Position numbers and translations under genes: made by a program | Notes under the pieces: model-generated | The model's database searches: none | The model's input: the letters and a program-made list of their open reading frames with translations, nothing else | Told to the model about the DNA's origin: nothing | Shown here: piece after piece, positions 12,328 to 26,450 of the stretch | How the letters are laid out: each line of letters opens with the position of its first letter | How positions within the stretch are numbered: position 1 is the stretch's first letter | Assembly: GCA_034008185.1 (NCBI GenBank) | Contig: CM067084.1 | Location: 13,473,385-13,537,384, forward strand | DNA from: Gorsachius magnificus | Lineage: Eukaryota; Chordata; Aves; Pelecaniformes; Ardeidae | DNA: 64,000 nt | Direction of reading: 5' to 3'

Positions 12328-15300
12328 GTACCGGCCCGGCGGGCCCCGGGCGAGGCCTGCTGCTGGCCTCCGGCAGCCGCCGCGGCCCGGCCGCTTTGGG
12401 CCGGCCGGGGGGGGGGGGGGGGCCCCCGGGCTCCGACCCGGCTGCTGCCCCCAGGGAGCCCCGGGCCGGGGGGGGGCCGGCAAGCAGCTGGCGGACCGGG
12501 AACAGCGGGGGGGGGAAGGTGGGGGGGCCCCCCTTTAAAATTTTACCGCCCGGGGGTAGCCGGCCCGCTCCCATGGTGAATTCCGAACCTTTGTGCAGCT
12601 CTTGGCAGGCGTTAATCAACAATTTCTCCCTAAAATGGACTTCTAGGCCGATCTCTTACCAGTATTTTAGCGTTGCCTCTGCCCGGTGCCAGCAGCTTGT
12701 TGCCTCCCAGAAATTCTGCTTCTGGCTTTAGCAAGGCGTCGTGCTTAATTGGCTCAACCTTCAAGTCCACAAAGTGATGCAGATGCTACTGTTAGGAGCA
12801 TTTTGCCTAAAAAATGTCCTGTCAAAAAAATGAAGTTTGTTTGGGAGTGAACTGCTGCATCAGTGATAGCAATGCGTTATAACTTTTAATATTTTTTTTA
12901 GGACTCTGTTAAGCTTGCTGCATGTTTAGGCAAACGTGGTGCAGAACTGGGCAGTGACAGGTTGGCTGTCTAGCTTACATTTGACCATTGGTTTTTGCTC
13001 TGATTATAGGGTTAGCTAAAGCTTAGGCTTACAAAACTAAGTTCAGTGGAAAATTGGATGGGAGGGGGAAAAAACCGCTTTTTTTGCCTTCTTTGCACTG
13101 TAAAGCAAATTTTAAAAGTATATTAGTCTGCCCGGTAGATCCATAAATGCTAGTGGTGATCCTAACAGTCATTTGCAGATTAGACTACTAGCTGCTTACA
13201 AATGCAGGGATTTTTACTAGGAATAACAAGGTTTTAAACAGAATCCCCTTTTGTGTTACAGTTTGTTTCTATGAGCAAAGATTAATAAAGTATAGAAAAA
13301 AGGGAGAAGCAGTAGTCTTGGGATTGAACTTTCATGTTTGTTATCACTAGGCTTTGTAATTACAGCTTACAGTCATGTAGCTGAAAACTACAGTTTTTCC
13401 TTGCTTACTTACTGATTAAAGAAATTGCAGAGGGCATCTAAGTCCATTTGCTTCCTTTCTCTTGCCTTGTTTTCACTTCATATCCTTCCTTTTAACTTAA
13501 AAAGAAAAATGAGTAAGAGTCTTTGTTGTTCTTTTTCTTTATAAAAGCACTGAATAGCATTTCTTTGGCTGATAGTTGAGATTCTGAGCTTCCCAATCTG
13601 TTGCTGTCCGTGATGGAGGAGAGAACCTCCTGAGGGGTATCTTCTTGTCAGCACCATCTTATTGGCATTTTCACCACCTCTGGATCATGCCCGGCCTTTG
13701 TTGGAGAGAAGTGGAGAACAACATAGCATAATCCACAGTTCTGAGATGCTTCACATAGGTTATTGTACCATTTTGTTACATATGTTGTGGTAGGTTGTTT
13801 TGCTGTGTTCTTGAGAATGTACTAGTTCTGGTTGAGGGAGGTGGAGAACTGAAGGGGGCTCTTTTGGGACACGCTGTTTTCTGGGAAGTTCTGTTTCAAC
13901 TTTGAAAGGAATAAACTTTGTTATTATGGCCAGGACTCTAGCTCTTGGGGCGATGCTGTGTGTCATCAAATATGCACAAATTTTGGGGGTTTTGCTGCCT
14001 CTTCTCAATCATTTTCACCTTTCTTGCTTGTAGCAGTGAGCTCCAGCGGTGTCTGTTGAACCAGGAAAGAGAGAAGCTCAGATGAAGCGAAGTATTGCTG
14101 TTCTTGCTGTGCCCTGAGGGCTTGCTGAGCCGGGGAATTTTTCCTCTTGCCTTGAAGGAGGTTATGAAGTAGCATCTTCTCTTTCTCTCTTCTCCCTCCC
14201 CCCAGCCAGCTGGATGGTCATTCTTGTGCTGCTACAGTACCGAGCATTTCCTTTGCAGCTGGAAAATGCTGTGTCACTGGCAGGAACACAAGCACAGTTC
14301 TTCTCGCCGGGGGTCCCACACACAGGAATCGTGTCGAATTCCAAGACACAGGGGGCGAGTGTATTCCTTTGTAGCTTGCACAGTAGGCTAACAGCTTCGT
14401 ATGAAACACCGATGCCTAGATGTGATGAATAAATTAAAATTTTCAACAAATGATTTTTTTGCATTCTAAATTTTCCTCTTCCTAAATTGGTCTAAGCATT
14501 GAAAATTGAAGAAACAATGATGTCACTCTTTACTGACCTACATTAAAAGAGCAAACGATGCAAATGAAATTCAAAGAAGAAAGTCCAAACGTGATGTTCT
14601 ATACCTTTGAGCTTTTCAAGTTGGTTTTTTTTGCCCACATCTTGTAAAAGGAGACATAGTTTACCATTTTATCTTTATTGAAGGTCAGTTATGTTTTTAC
14701 AAGCATGTTATAAACCACGCATGCTAAGGGAGTCCTTGTTGAGAAAACAGCCATTCTGGATCCACAGAAAGGAGTCAGAAAGTGAGAGGTTGATAATTGA
14801 GTCAAATATATTTAAGTATCATTTGTCTTCCCTAGGGAGTGTGACAAAGTGATTCTGTCCACAGTTTCATTAGCTGAATTATGCTGTTAAACCAAATTTT
14901 CAAATCGCACGTTTTAAAGGGCTATTATAAAAAATGTGCTCCCTTGGAGAAGGGTGATACTGAACTAATAATGAAACAGTAATCTTAATGGTAATTCATC
15001 AATGCACATCTCTTAATGTGAACATTTTCAGTGTTGTTTTTCAGTAGAGCAAATATTTGGGGTGGCCAGAAATGCAATGGTCTCCTCAAGTTCATCTGGT
15101 AAGAGGGGAAAAAGAAACTTCTAAAGTGTGAAATTTTCAGTCTTGGGGAAGGATTTGCCTCTCAGTGCAAATGATTCCATGTGAAGAATTAACATTTTTA
15201 ATTTGAGATAACACCCTTCAAGCTTGAAAGCTCCATGTAAATAAAATTGAGGAACTGTAGTTTCAGCTTAACTTGGAAGATATGTAAGCCTTTAATTTAA

Positions 15301-17931
15301 TTTCCCCTTCTCTACCCAAGGCTGGCAAGACACTTGTGGATGTGTGCTTGACTGAAGCATGACTGATTTCTGCTCTGTGAATGAGGTGGGGAGAGAAGTA
15401 CAAGCTTGCAGCTGCCTGTGAAAATGAGCTCCCTCTTTAAATTAATTCGATACAGCATTTTCCAAGATTACAAGCATTCCTTAACATTATGTTGTCTGAA
15501 CATAGGGATTACTTCAGTCTGGGTGTTGCTTTCTTCTCTCTTTAATTTGTCAAAGTCCAAATTAGTGAAAATTTTCATGAGTCTCCTGACTTTATAATGT
15601 TTTGTAAGTGCATGGAACTAGAAGTATCTCTTCATCTGGGTAGGTGACTGATTCTTACCCAAATTTAGGGGCCTGTATTTAATCTGATTGTCTAGACTCC
15701 CTTAACAGACTGTGGAGATGCAGTCAGTTGTGTTTAGAGCATAAGACCATTGGCAAAAAGCAGGTATTTGCTCTAAAATGAGATGGATTGCAAGTGACTA
15801 CCATTTCCTGCAATCAGAAGCTAGGGTGACTTGCCTTGCTTTTCTTAATAATCTTAATGACCCTTTCAGAAGCAGCACATGGATCTTTATAAGTCTGTGG
15901 ATCAGAAGCTGCAGATAACTGGACTAGACCACAGAAGCCAAGCTGTTGTGATGTTCTCATTTAAATTCTCAGTTCCCCCGATGAAACCAGTAACTGCCAT
16001 TTCCACCTGCTCCAGTCTGAGTTTTTGTCAACAGGGTTGCACATAATAATGCAGAAAAAGTCACACCATCCTGAAACATCGCTTACTCTTTTTCCTTCAC
16101 TCCATCACACCAGTGATTCATAACATCCTGTGATCGACTTGTGTATCTGGATTGTCATCTGTTTTAACAATTTCCAAACTGATGAATCCCGCACTTAGAG
16201 GAAAAGTCTTTATTATTAGTCACTGTTACCAAGACTTTGCATCTGCTTCTATTCAGTTTCACCCTATTCCTACTGTTCCATCTTTCAAAAAAAATGTTAT
16301 GTGATGCTGTAATCTTCTTCTCTGATGCATCGTAGCTTCTTGCCATCAGCAAATTTCCCTGGCACTTGAGTTTCCTTTTTTTAAATATCAAAGTCACTGG
16401 TGAAAATGGTAAACAAGGCAACTTTCAAGGCACTTGCAATTTCTAAATAAGTTTTACTGAAAGATTTGGATCAAAGGAATGCATAACTATGGTAATGGGA
16501 GAACAATTTCATCAGGGGAAGATACTGGCTGTACCTTTCATGGCAACAGATTGAATTTTAAATTAACCTTCATTGTTTACAGAACATTTAATATTCCTTG
16601 AATTCTGAGTCTGAAGAAAAAAATCTCCTTTCATTCCCAGGGAGGAAACGTTTCTTCCTGACATTGCCTGCTCAAAGTTAAAAGCTGCAGTACCAATCAA
16701 ACTGCCTCAGCCATCAGGGATCAGCTGTACAGGACAGACAGGAAGCTAGGACTCAGCTTTGACCCAAGAAGTCTAACGTTGTCTGTCAGTGTTAACACCG
16801 TCACTAAGGTGTGTCTGATAGAGCCACACACTAGTTCATTTCTTACAGTGTGCAGTTAATCTAGCATTGTAGGTGACCTGGCTCTGACTGCCGAAGATTG
16901 CAGTCCCGTGTCTCCTGGGGAGCAAATTTGTTAAAATATCACTGTGTCCAGTAAGTGCACAGTTTTGTAGCGTACGCTACGCATCTGAGGACTCCAAGCT
17001 TCCATTGTACCAGGATGACGGATGCATTTAAAATTTTTATTAGTTGTTGCTTACATCTGCTTGCGCATCAAGGCTTACTTTGTTTTAATCTGGACCCGAG
17101 AAGTTTGAAAGCATTTTGGTTCTTCTGAATGTTTTTGGGGTTTTTTTTGTCCATTACACTGACTAGGCTTCAAACAAATATCTTCGGTCTCTTTGGGATA
17201 GAATGATGCGTACCTGGGAACAACAGTAGCATGTTAAACTAACAGGAGGTTTATGTTTTGATGGGGTTTTTGTTTGTTTGTTTGTTTGGGTTTTTTCTCT
17301 TTCATGCATGCTTTGATATTACAAACCACAGTCTGGTCTTAGCTTAAGCATTAAATAAGCTTAAGCTAGAGGTTCATCACAGGAGGGTTTGATTCCAGTA
17401 GATACACGGCAGAGAAAGATTTATTTGTCCTGTTTCTCGTGGTGGTGGTGTTATTCGTGCATGGTTTGATTTCTTCTTACTTTCATACACTACCACAATA
17501 GGCAGTTAGCTTCATGATAAGAACAAAACCTTGGGGAAGATGATGTTATATGGCAATGAAAAAATCATGTCGGCTGAGAGTTGTGCTGTGAAATACCTGT
17601 TGTTTTTTCAAATAAAAGTGTTGCCAAGACTTCAGGATTTGTTTTTGTAAAGACCTTACAAAATACACGCTCCAATGAACCTTAAGAAATACGTATTTGT
17701 GATCAAGTTGCATCAATCATTTCTTCCTGGCTTCAATTGTGAGCAGCTTTGAAAGCAAAAGTTTCTGAAATTGTGTGAAAGCAACAATTTTTTTCAGCAC
17801 AAACTTTTCAGATTAACTCAGAAGAGTGGATTTCTGTGATTGTGTGCCTTCCCTGAGCTACAGGTAATTTGTATTATTTGCCAATATGAGTAATAAACCA
17901 TTTTTTTCTCTCATTGTCTTTCCCCTTTCAG
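12328..17931 (+). other. RAB33B: RAB33B intron 1
   Basis: This 5.6 kb intron runs from GTACCG at 12,328 to a strong pyrimidine tract and CAG at 17,931. The first 250 bases are still CpG island, with G homopolymers (16 G at 12,407-12,422). The rest is AT-rich, with no repeat family or nested gene that I can recognise. Confidence 0.8.
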
Positions 17932-18323
17932 ATCCAGCTATGGGATACGGCTGGCCAGGAGCGCTTCAGAAAGAGCATGGTGCAGCACTATTACAGGAAC
18001 GTACACGCTGTTGTGTTTGTGTATGATATGACAAACATTGCCAGTTTTCACAGTCTGCCATCTTGGATAGAGGAATGCAAACAACACCTTCTTGCCAACG
18101 ATATACCACGGATTCTCGTTGGAAATAAATGTGACCTGAGGAGTGCTATTCAGGTACCTACGGACTTGGCCCAGAAGTTTGCTGATACTCACAGTATGCC
18201 GTTATTTGAAACCTCTGCCAAAAACCCCAATGACAATGACCATGTGGAGGCCAAAATTAATTCCCCCAATCTCATAAACTCATAAAGCCTGAACCAAAAC
18301 CTGCCACGATCTGCTGGTGTTAA
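17932..18323 (+). CDS. RAB33B: RAB33B coding exon 2 (tail rearranged)
   Basis: This exon supplies the rest of the GTPase fold: [15 protein letters not shown] (G3 and switch II), the Rab-type core, NKCD (G4, near 18,123-18,137) and ETSAK (G5, near 18,208-18,223). It matches the known Rab33B sequence almost without change up to DNDHVEA. After that the family's hypervariable tail (about 27 residues before the KPEPKPA block) is replaced by about 31 bases. The open frame then ends at a TAA at 18,283-18,285. The expected KPEPKPA block and the terminal CWC double-cysteine prenylation motif are still present in another frame, ending at TAA 18,321-18,323. As sequenced, the product would lack the geranylgeranyl acceptor cysteines and could not attach to membranes. 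Either the gene is newly broken or the assembly is wrong here. Confidence 0.88.
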
Positions 18324-20400
18324 ATCATATTATTATCAGCTGTCACCTTGTCTCGTTTGCAAATGCTTCAAAATTATGATCTTGGCAAAGTTCCAGGTTT
18401 TGGTAGCAATTATAGCGTAACTCTTTGGCACTTTAATGTGGTTTGTTTGGTTTTTGTTTGGGTTTGGTTTTTTTTTTTTTCTTTCCTGGTGTAGATGTGC
18501 CCATCTCATATTCCTGCACTTTGTAATTGTACTTTCTGAATTACTGAAGTTTCACTATAAATACATGGGAAAGTAAACTTTCAAGTGAAGTTTTGACAAA
18601 GCAATTCTACTTGAGCTCTTGCTGCCTGAGATTGTTTCACTACTTATAAGGTTATAAATAGTAAGCCAGTTTACCAGCATTTTTGGTTGCTACTTGTGTT
18701 GGAATAATGTAGGAGAAAAAGTGTCACATGACAGCCAGATAGCTTGATATTTGGGTCAGTGAGGGGGAGATTTTTGGTATATGAAGGAATATTTGGGGAC
18801 TGCTAGCAAATTGCTAAGTGAGTAACTTTTTTATTTAAAAACAAAAACCAGGGCTGTCAGATGAAGTTTGAACTGCCAGTGTAGGTGCAAACTGCTAGCT
18901 TTTGGCCTGTCATTCCACTGTAAACTTTGTTTCTTCATGGCAATGGTAGAAGAATTGACAAATTTGTCCCTACCTCTAGACAATTATTTGATTCTTAATA
19001 CTTCATTAATTTTTCATAAATAGCATGTAAGCCTAAACTATGCATTCCTTCTTATGGAAAGTACTGTAGCACAGGATTTGGGGTAAATGTGGGACTATAA
19101 CAGTCCATAACTTCTCTGACCTTACTGAAACTTCAGTGAGGACTTATTTCTAAAGATGCTGTATTTGAGTTGAGTGTGCCAGGGTAAGTAGAACCACTTC
19201 AAGTAAATAAAAGATTGAGCAAGGTTGGGAAAAGCTTACTGGTTTTCAAAGACAGGGGTTTCGGAGGAATTTAGTGACGATGAATGCTTTTCAAATACCT
19301 TGAAAAAGCTTTTTGCACCCAACTTGATAACATACTTTAGGGATGGAAATGCTTAGGGCAAAATGTTAGGAATATGGGACTTCCTTAAAATACTTCTGAA
19401 TACAAAATAAATTAGATCTTGAAATATGGAGAAAAACTGGCAAATGCATTGTCTGTTACAGATTTTTGAGCTAAAGCCTGCTTGCGTAATGTCATGGCTG
19501 TATGTGGGGCATCCTTGGCATTTCTGATGTGAGTGCGTGGTGGGTCAGATGAGGGAGATGACTCCTCTAGAACAGGCGTCTTCTGTGTTCTCATAATTGC
19601 AACCATGTTATTTCATTTCTGTCCAACGGTCAAGTTTCATAATAAAAATGGTGCTAGGTTGCATGTAGTTACATAAAGTGACATGTAAGCCATAGAAGGC
19701 AGTCTATGACTTCATTCATATGCCATGTCAAGCAATGTTTTGTGACTTAGTTTTTAAAGGAATTGAAGTAAAAATGAGGATTTTTGATTTGCAATGTGTG
19801 GTGTGTGATGCTGACTGGGAACTAAATGGAAGGGCCAGTTCAGAAGCTGCCACCTTAGTGATCACATTAGAAACAAACTAATGAAACAAGATAACTAACA
19901 TTATTTAAACTTTTACAATTAATAAGATACAATTCTATTGCAAGTTGTACTGACAAAAGAAAAACACATTGACTTTTTTCTGGATTGATTCAAGAGCATT
20001 CAATTTGGCCTAATATGATTAAGATCTTTAAAAAGAATCTAAACAAAAGTAATATTTTTTTCTTCTACTGCTGCTACAATTGTGACAGTAATTTTGTTTA
20101 GGAAACATTCATAAAAGGGAACTTTTATATTCACTCTGAATCTTACATGACTAGAATTTTGTTTACAGTCCTTTCAGAAACAATCAGCTTTTTAACATTG
20201 GTGTCCTTAATGTTTTTTTAAGAAAAAGATTGATCTTAAATTTATGTGTATGCTATTATAAATAAATATGGTTTACAGTCCTCTTGGACAATTTGTTTTT
20301 CCCACATGTCCTTAATCCTTTATCTTGAAAGGATCCATCTTAACCATTTGTATAGTAAGTATTCAGCAAATGTTTTTTTTTTTTTTTTTTTTTAATAAAA
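18324..20400 (+). other. RAB33B: Probable RAB33B 3' UTR
   Basis: AT-rich sequence without coding signal follows the RAB33B stop. Candidate AATAAA polyadenylation signals on the + strand lie at 19,206, 19,406, 19,641 and 20,394, the last after a long T tract (about 20,372-20,393). Which one is used cannot be told from sequence alone. Confidence 0.45.
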
Positions 20401-23400
20401 AAAAAACAGAATGAAGAATTCCAAAGTCAGGTTGGGGGTTGAGGTAAGGAAATTATCTAACTACAGTGTTACTGTTACATTTGATATCAAACATCTGCAA
20501 ATCTGTTAAGCTTTATTTGAGTTATTCACAACCTGTAAATAAGGGCCCTCAAGTCATTAAAATTGTGTGGAAACAACGTTTGAGTCTGTAATTGCGTCTT
20601 CAGCACAAAGCATGTTTTAATGGTTCTGCCATAAAGGTAATGTGGTCATTAACGCAGGATTCAGTATGCTTCCTGGCTTTCAGTGGTAATGTTCTGCCCA
20701 CAAAATTGATGTCAAAAGTACTGAAAACTTTGTATATGTATTTTCACTTTACCAGATTGTGAAGTTGGGTTATTTTGTATGTGTTGGGGGGAGGGCAAGA
20801 CACAATCCCAGAAACCTAATAAACTGGCTTTGCCACAAACTGTTATCACTTGTTTTTAATAATTATACTAGGAATGATGATATAATTTCTTACAGTAAAA
20901 TGCAGAAAAAAACCTGTAAGGGAGGAAAAAGAGTTTCTAGTATGTGTGGGTGACAATTTTGTGAAAGACTGTCACAATACTTGGACTATTGTCAGTGCTT
21001 TCTTGCCATGGCTCTGAGTTGTTTTGGAGCATCTGAAGCACCCATCTGATGATTCAGAGGCATGTTCAGGATTTATTTCAGATTCCAGAAGAATGGGAAG
21101 TGATACAAGAGTTATAAAACTCAGAATTACTGACCCTTGGATGTATGTCAAGGCCCAAAAGGACTCTTCTCTATTACCTTCTGTTAGTCTCACCTTGTGT
21201 TCAGAAATAAAGGCTCTTAACTTCACATACACGTGGGGTGACTTTGTTACCTCAAAAGTGTTCTTGCAGGTTTCTGTATGTGTACGCATGCACACACGTG
21301 TACACTTGCACACACACGGAGCACGGCTTCAGTTCCAATCAAGATGGCTTTTTGGTAAATACCATAGCCCTTTCCCCGCCAAGGAGCTTTCAAATCATTT
21401 GTGTTACAGAATGTTTCACTGCTGTCCCATTTATGCTCCTCTTCTAGTTTCACACTTAGTAGTGTATTAAAAACAGAAGGGTGCTTAGTAGCTGTCCGGG
21501 GTTCAACTACAAGGGTAAAACACCTTTTGGAGATGATTTGCGTTTTTAAATGATTGCAGTCATCACTGCTCTCACAGGCTGTTAATTCTGCAGAATGATT
21601 AAAAGAATGTGTCTATTGAGTGTGTATGCCTTGTGCTTTTGGACCCTAGGAATGACCAGAAGGGACCTTGGTCGACTGCAGTTGTGAGCCCTCGTCCCAG
21701 ATCGATACTAATTGTGTCATCAAGCCGCATCGGAAGGAAGCGCCTTTCAACTTGGGAAGGCAAGAGGCTGACATACAAACTCGAGATGCATCCTCATATT
21801 CATGCGTACACTGGCTGCGCGTTAGTGTTTTCTTGGTGTTTTTCAATGTCTCATGTCTGCATCATGACACTATAGCTAAGAAACATGGGGGATTTTATGT
21901 GTACTGTAACCTCCCCAAAGCAAAAAGCTGCTGATCCAATAAAGGGTCTAAAGTATATAGTCATTAAAGAATTCGAAAGATGAAATAGCTCCAACCTTGT
22001 AATTTTTTCCAGCTTTATAAACCAATCATTTTAAAAGATAGCTTTCCAGATGTAGTGAGAATAGATGAGGACCCTGAATGAAAGTGATATCGTTCACTTT
22101 AATGTTATTTCATCTTGAGAATATGGCTTAATGATCTAAAAATTAGCTAAGCTCTGGTTTTGATGGAAGGGAGTAATGTGGGCGTCCATACACAAATGAA
22201 GGTAGAGTCAGCCCGCCTCCTGCTCCCTCTTTGACCTTCACCACCACCGTTGGTGACTCACGGCGGCTTTCCCACCTGGAATCCAGCAAAACGGGAGCGC
22301 AGGAAAACCATCAGTAACTCCTTTCCCTCAGGCACCGCAGCTTTGCATAAAGATAAAACTGATCACTGTAATGCTTGCCTATGGCTTTGATCACACTTGG
22401 ACCAAAAATTGCTGGTTTTGTCTTTGTCTCCCATACCATTCGATCATGCGCTGGGAGGGCAGTGCCTCTATTTTGCAAGCTGGTCATAAACGCTTCTTAC
22501 CTGTTCATCCTATATGATGTCATCTTTAAAGTGTAACCCTGCAGTAACATTTTCCCTGACCCATCATCTACTAACTTGCTGCTTTTATAAAAATCCATTG
22601 GAAGTCATGTTCCTTGTCCCCTCTTGGTGACCATTTTTGCTTCCACCACAATATATAATTCTAATGGTCTCTTTTTTTTTTTCAGAGTCCTGCTTTCAAG
22701 GCCATTGGCAGATGTTTCATAATATCTCAATTCCCAGGTAAAAAGTAGAGCTCTGTGTCATTTTAACGTAATAGTAATGTTGCTTTTAAAATGGCAGTCT
22801 GGTTTTCTATGCAAATCAAGACAAAACTGACATGTAATCTTAAATCTGAAGTTGCAGATAACATCAGAAATGGGCATTATTCTAGGACTCGCAAAATAAA
22901 TGAAATGCTGTTTTGAGGGTGGACACTGGATACCCGGAGGAGGCCTCTCAGCCGTCCAGCTGAGTGGTGTGACGTGTCAGCAAGGGCTATGAAGTGACAC
23001 TGGGAGGGAAAGAATTGCTGCTGGTTTCCAGTGATGTCCTGGGACTCGCGGGGCTCTGTGCAGCCTCCCAGCTGCAAACTCAGCTTTACAGAGGCTGACT
23101 TGCTTGAAGGCAGCTCCTTGTAGATCAGGGAGGGATTTCCAGCGCCCAAAGGCAGGCATGCAAAATCTGCTAGCCATCCAGGGACAGGCACTGAGGTGGT
23201 CATCGACGTGTCATGCTTTCTGCCTTTGCTGAATCACCTCTGGTTAATGGAAATCTTGAATGAGCTAATCATTTAAACTGAATGAAAAGCAATTTTCCCA
23301 GCAATACCAATGAGCTTTTCAAGAAACTCATCATCCTGCTCTTTTCACCACTGAAAAACAACCTGGAATTGATGCAATGTGACTGAGGCCTGGGGACTGA

Positions 23401-26374
23401 GGTACAGTGGTGGTCGCTGGCCAGAGACGCGGCTTGTGGTTGCCACCAAGAGCGAGTACGTCAGGCCGGGGCTCGGGGTGAGCAGGCTGGGTAGCGCATG
23501 CACTGTCTGACCGTGCCTTAGCACCAGCAGAAGCGGCACGGCCTTGGGCAAAGGCTGTTCCGTGCCTCCAGCCGCGGCAGCTTCGCCTGCTCTCAGCTCA
23601 GAAAGTGACCCGGCAGACAGGCACAGCACTTTTTGAACAAATGTGTGGCCCTCCCCCATCTCCCCCCCCCCCCCTTTTTCTTTTGGTTGGGGTTTTTTGG
23701 GTAGCAGAACTTGTCACTCACTTTACTATCAGGTGCATGAGAGCTGCTATTGCTAGTATCAAACATTCAAAAAGAAGTAGCCTGTTCTTTCTTCCCTGAA
23801 ATTAATTATTGTAAGATTGGCCTTGAATTAAATGGGCCATTTAAAAAAAATGCAAACAGCCGAGGGGTCGCTTGTTTTGGATTCCTGTCTGCTTGCATCT
23901 AATTTTGAAACCTGTAGAGCGCACTTGGGTCTCTCGGTCTGTTTCCATTAAGAGATGGAGTTCAAAAAGAGGCTTTGCTTACACATTTAAAAACGACAGC
24001 AACGAAAAACCCACCAGAATCTCCAGGTAGTTACTTGCTCCCAGAGAATCAAAGCAATGCAGCTACATCTGACAACACCGAGGAGCTCAAGGGAACTCTC
24101 TCTTCTTTTATCTGCCCATCACTGTCCAGCTTTCTGTACAGGCAGTTCACATCAGGTCCTGGCTTAAAACAAGTAACTCTTTATAGCACTGCAAAAAGCT
24201 TGCAGTGCAAGCTGAAGGCAGCAGCCCTGCCTCACTGTTTGAGAGTAAAGCAGTACATTAAGCAGGCAGCTCTTTGTTCCAGAAGATAATGGTGGGGTTT
24301 TTTTTTTTTCTTTCTACTATTCTAATATTTTTCAGTAGGAGGTATACAGTGTCAAATTTTAAAAAAGGATAAGCGCTGTCTTTCTAACAGCTTATAAGCT
24401 CCCTTTTCAATGGACTTTCTGTTTCTGATGCCATCAAACCCCTGAAAAACAGCGAAGCGCTGCGTAGCTATAGCCGTAAGCACGCAAAAGCGCAATGGTA
24501 AAATCACAATGACGTGGCGCCTGCGCGATTACAGCCTATATTTTTCATACACGTATGTGCATGCACACACAGAGGTATTAACTAAAAGGGAAGAGGCAGC
24601 TAGCGTGAATGTGAGCATATGAAAAGAATCATAAGACCATGATCTTGTCTCAGTACTTCCTTTTTTTTTTTTTTTGTACTATTTTTTACTGTTTGCATTG
24701 CCTCTTTGAGAAGGTCACAGGCAGAAAAAAGGCTCTGTTGTGAGGCAATATGGTAAACTCCCTCTCAATGAATATTTTTAGTTGTTTACTTTTAAAAACA
24801 TCACCCTGTGCAGCTAAATCACGCGTCGTAAAGCAGAAGCCGTGCTTGAGGACCCTTTTTCCTCTCCCGTGGCCTATCTGAGTCTCGGCCGTCGTGCTGA
24901 GCGTAGTCCCCTGGAGCTGGAGAGCCTTTCCTTCAGCGCCCTTATCGGAATGTCGGTAACGTGCAGGCTGCCGAACACACTTTAAACTCCCAGCTTCAGC
25001 CTTCATCAAGGGAAAACAAAAAAAAAAGGTCAACCAAAGCTTAGTGCTGCTGAGTGAAGCTGGTGGAAGACAAGTTCAAACAAAATTACGTTGTCTTTTA
25101 CGCGCCACAGTTAAGCGGGAAACCCTGGCCATGGGACGGTGGAACTGCTGGGATTTTTGGAAGGTTTAGGAAAAAAACCCCCTATACATGTTAAGGGAAG
25201 AGAATTTCTTTTTGCCTGTGACTAAATGGGTGGGAGGGGGGCTTCAAGCTACAAGTAGTTGGTGGTGGAGCCGGGGCAACGTGTGGTATGTGCTCACCCT
25301 GCCCTCACACTCATTCCTAAGCATTTTGTTGGGGGTTTTTTTTGGCTTTTGGCCCATAAAACCTGTCTGGCCGTGCTCTCCAGCCCCTGCCCACCAAGGG
25401 GACAGCCCTGCTTCACCTGCCCACACCCCTGCGGGCAAGGCTGATGTCCTCCCCGAGGCTGGGGCAGGCAGGCTTGGCTCTGGGGCCCCCGCAGAAAGGT
25501 GGAGGTACGGGTGGACGTTCTTGGCTGCTCTGAAGTAAAAACATGGACACCCTCACCCCTGTGCAGGAAACCCAAATACTCAGGGGCGTTGAGATGCTGC
25601 TGTTCTTCTCATCCTTTGCAGTCCTCCGTCCCCCTGTGCTTGGTCCGGGAAAGAGCACACGATGAGAAAAAGATTGAACTGACCCTAAAATGCATGCAAC
25701 AGCTTTTCCATTTACTTCAAGATATTTTTAACCCACTCATAAATCAGAGGCAATGAAGGGCTCCCGGCTTCAGCAACTAAAGATTCAGCTGCAGATAAAA
25801 AACCATTTGCTAATCAGAGGGGGTTTTCAAATTCCTGTATGTGATTATTCATCCTCATTACTACCATGAAGTACTAACTTCAATACCGAGCTAATATCTG
25901 AGTCACTGTGATGCTGCTGTTAAAAAGCACAATGCTGGCAGCCCTTGTGATGGGCTTCTAAGGCTTGCAGTAGCTGTGCTTTTCTCAAATTGCAGCTGAA
26001 GCAAAAGAATTAATTTCTAAACTTTCAGCTTTCATTAAATAGATATATTTCATTTTTATGCATGGTGATAGAAGATGGTATATAAATATATATGATATAT
26101 GCTCTATAGATATAAAATGATGACCAGAAAATATGTATATTCACACAGAGATATATATATTTTGACATTATAAGCATGCATACTTTGGCAATGTAACACA
26201 ATGCTTGGGGGGGGGGTTGTACAATTACAAATTTTTGTTATGGCAGTGAGGTGACTGTGTGACAGATGACACTTGTGGGAGTCCAGCGCTCGCATCGGCT
26301 TTAAAACTCCAGCTCTCGGGCTTTGTGGGTGAAGGGCTGTTTGACTTCACCCCATTTATTTAGTGGTGGGATGG
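20401..26374. other. Intergenic, no gene seen
   Basis: I find no convincing exons, RNA genes or long repeats. Short purine and pyrimidine tracts, a C run near 23,664 and AT-rich dinucleotide stretches near 26,080-26,160 are present. Short open frames here overlap on both strands and show no family resemblance. Confidence 0.4.
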
Positions 26375-26450
26375 CAGGGTTAGGTTAACAGTTGGATGTG
26401 ATGATATGAAAGGTCTTTTCCAACCTAAACGATTCTCCAGTTCTATGTAG
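26375..26450 (+). mobile_element. CR1 3'-end scrap
   Basis: The stretch GGTCTTTTCCAACCTAAACG at about 26,412 followed by an ATTCTCCAGTTCTATG-like end is the + strand form of the CR1 3' terminus seen inverted at 8.4 kb. Only the last 70 or so bases of the element remain. Confidence 0.75.
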
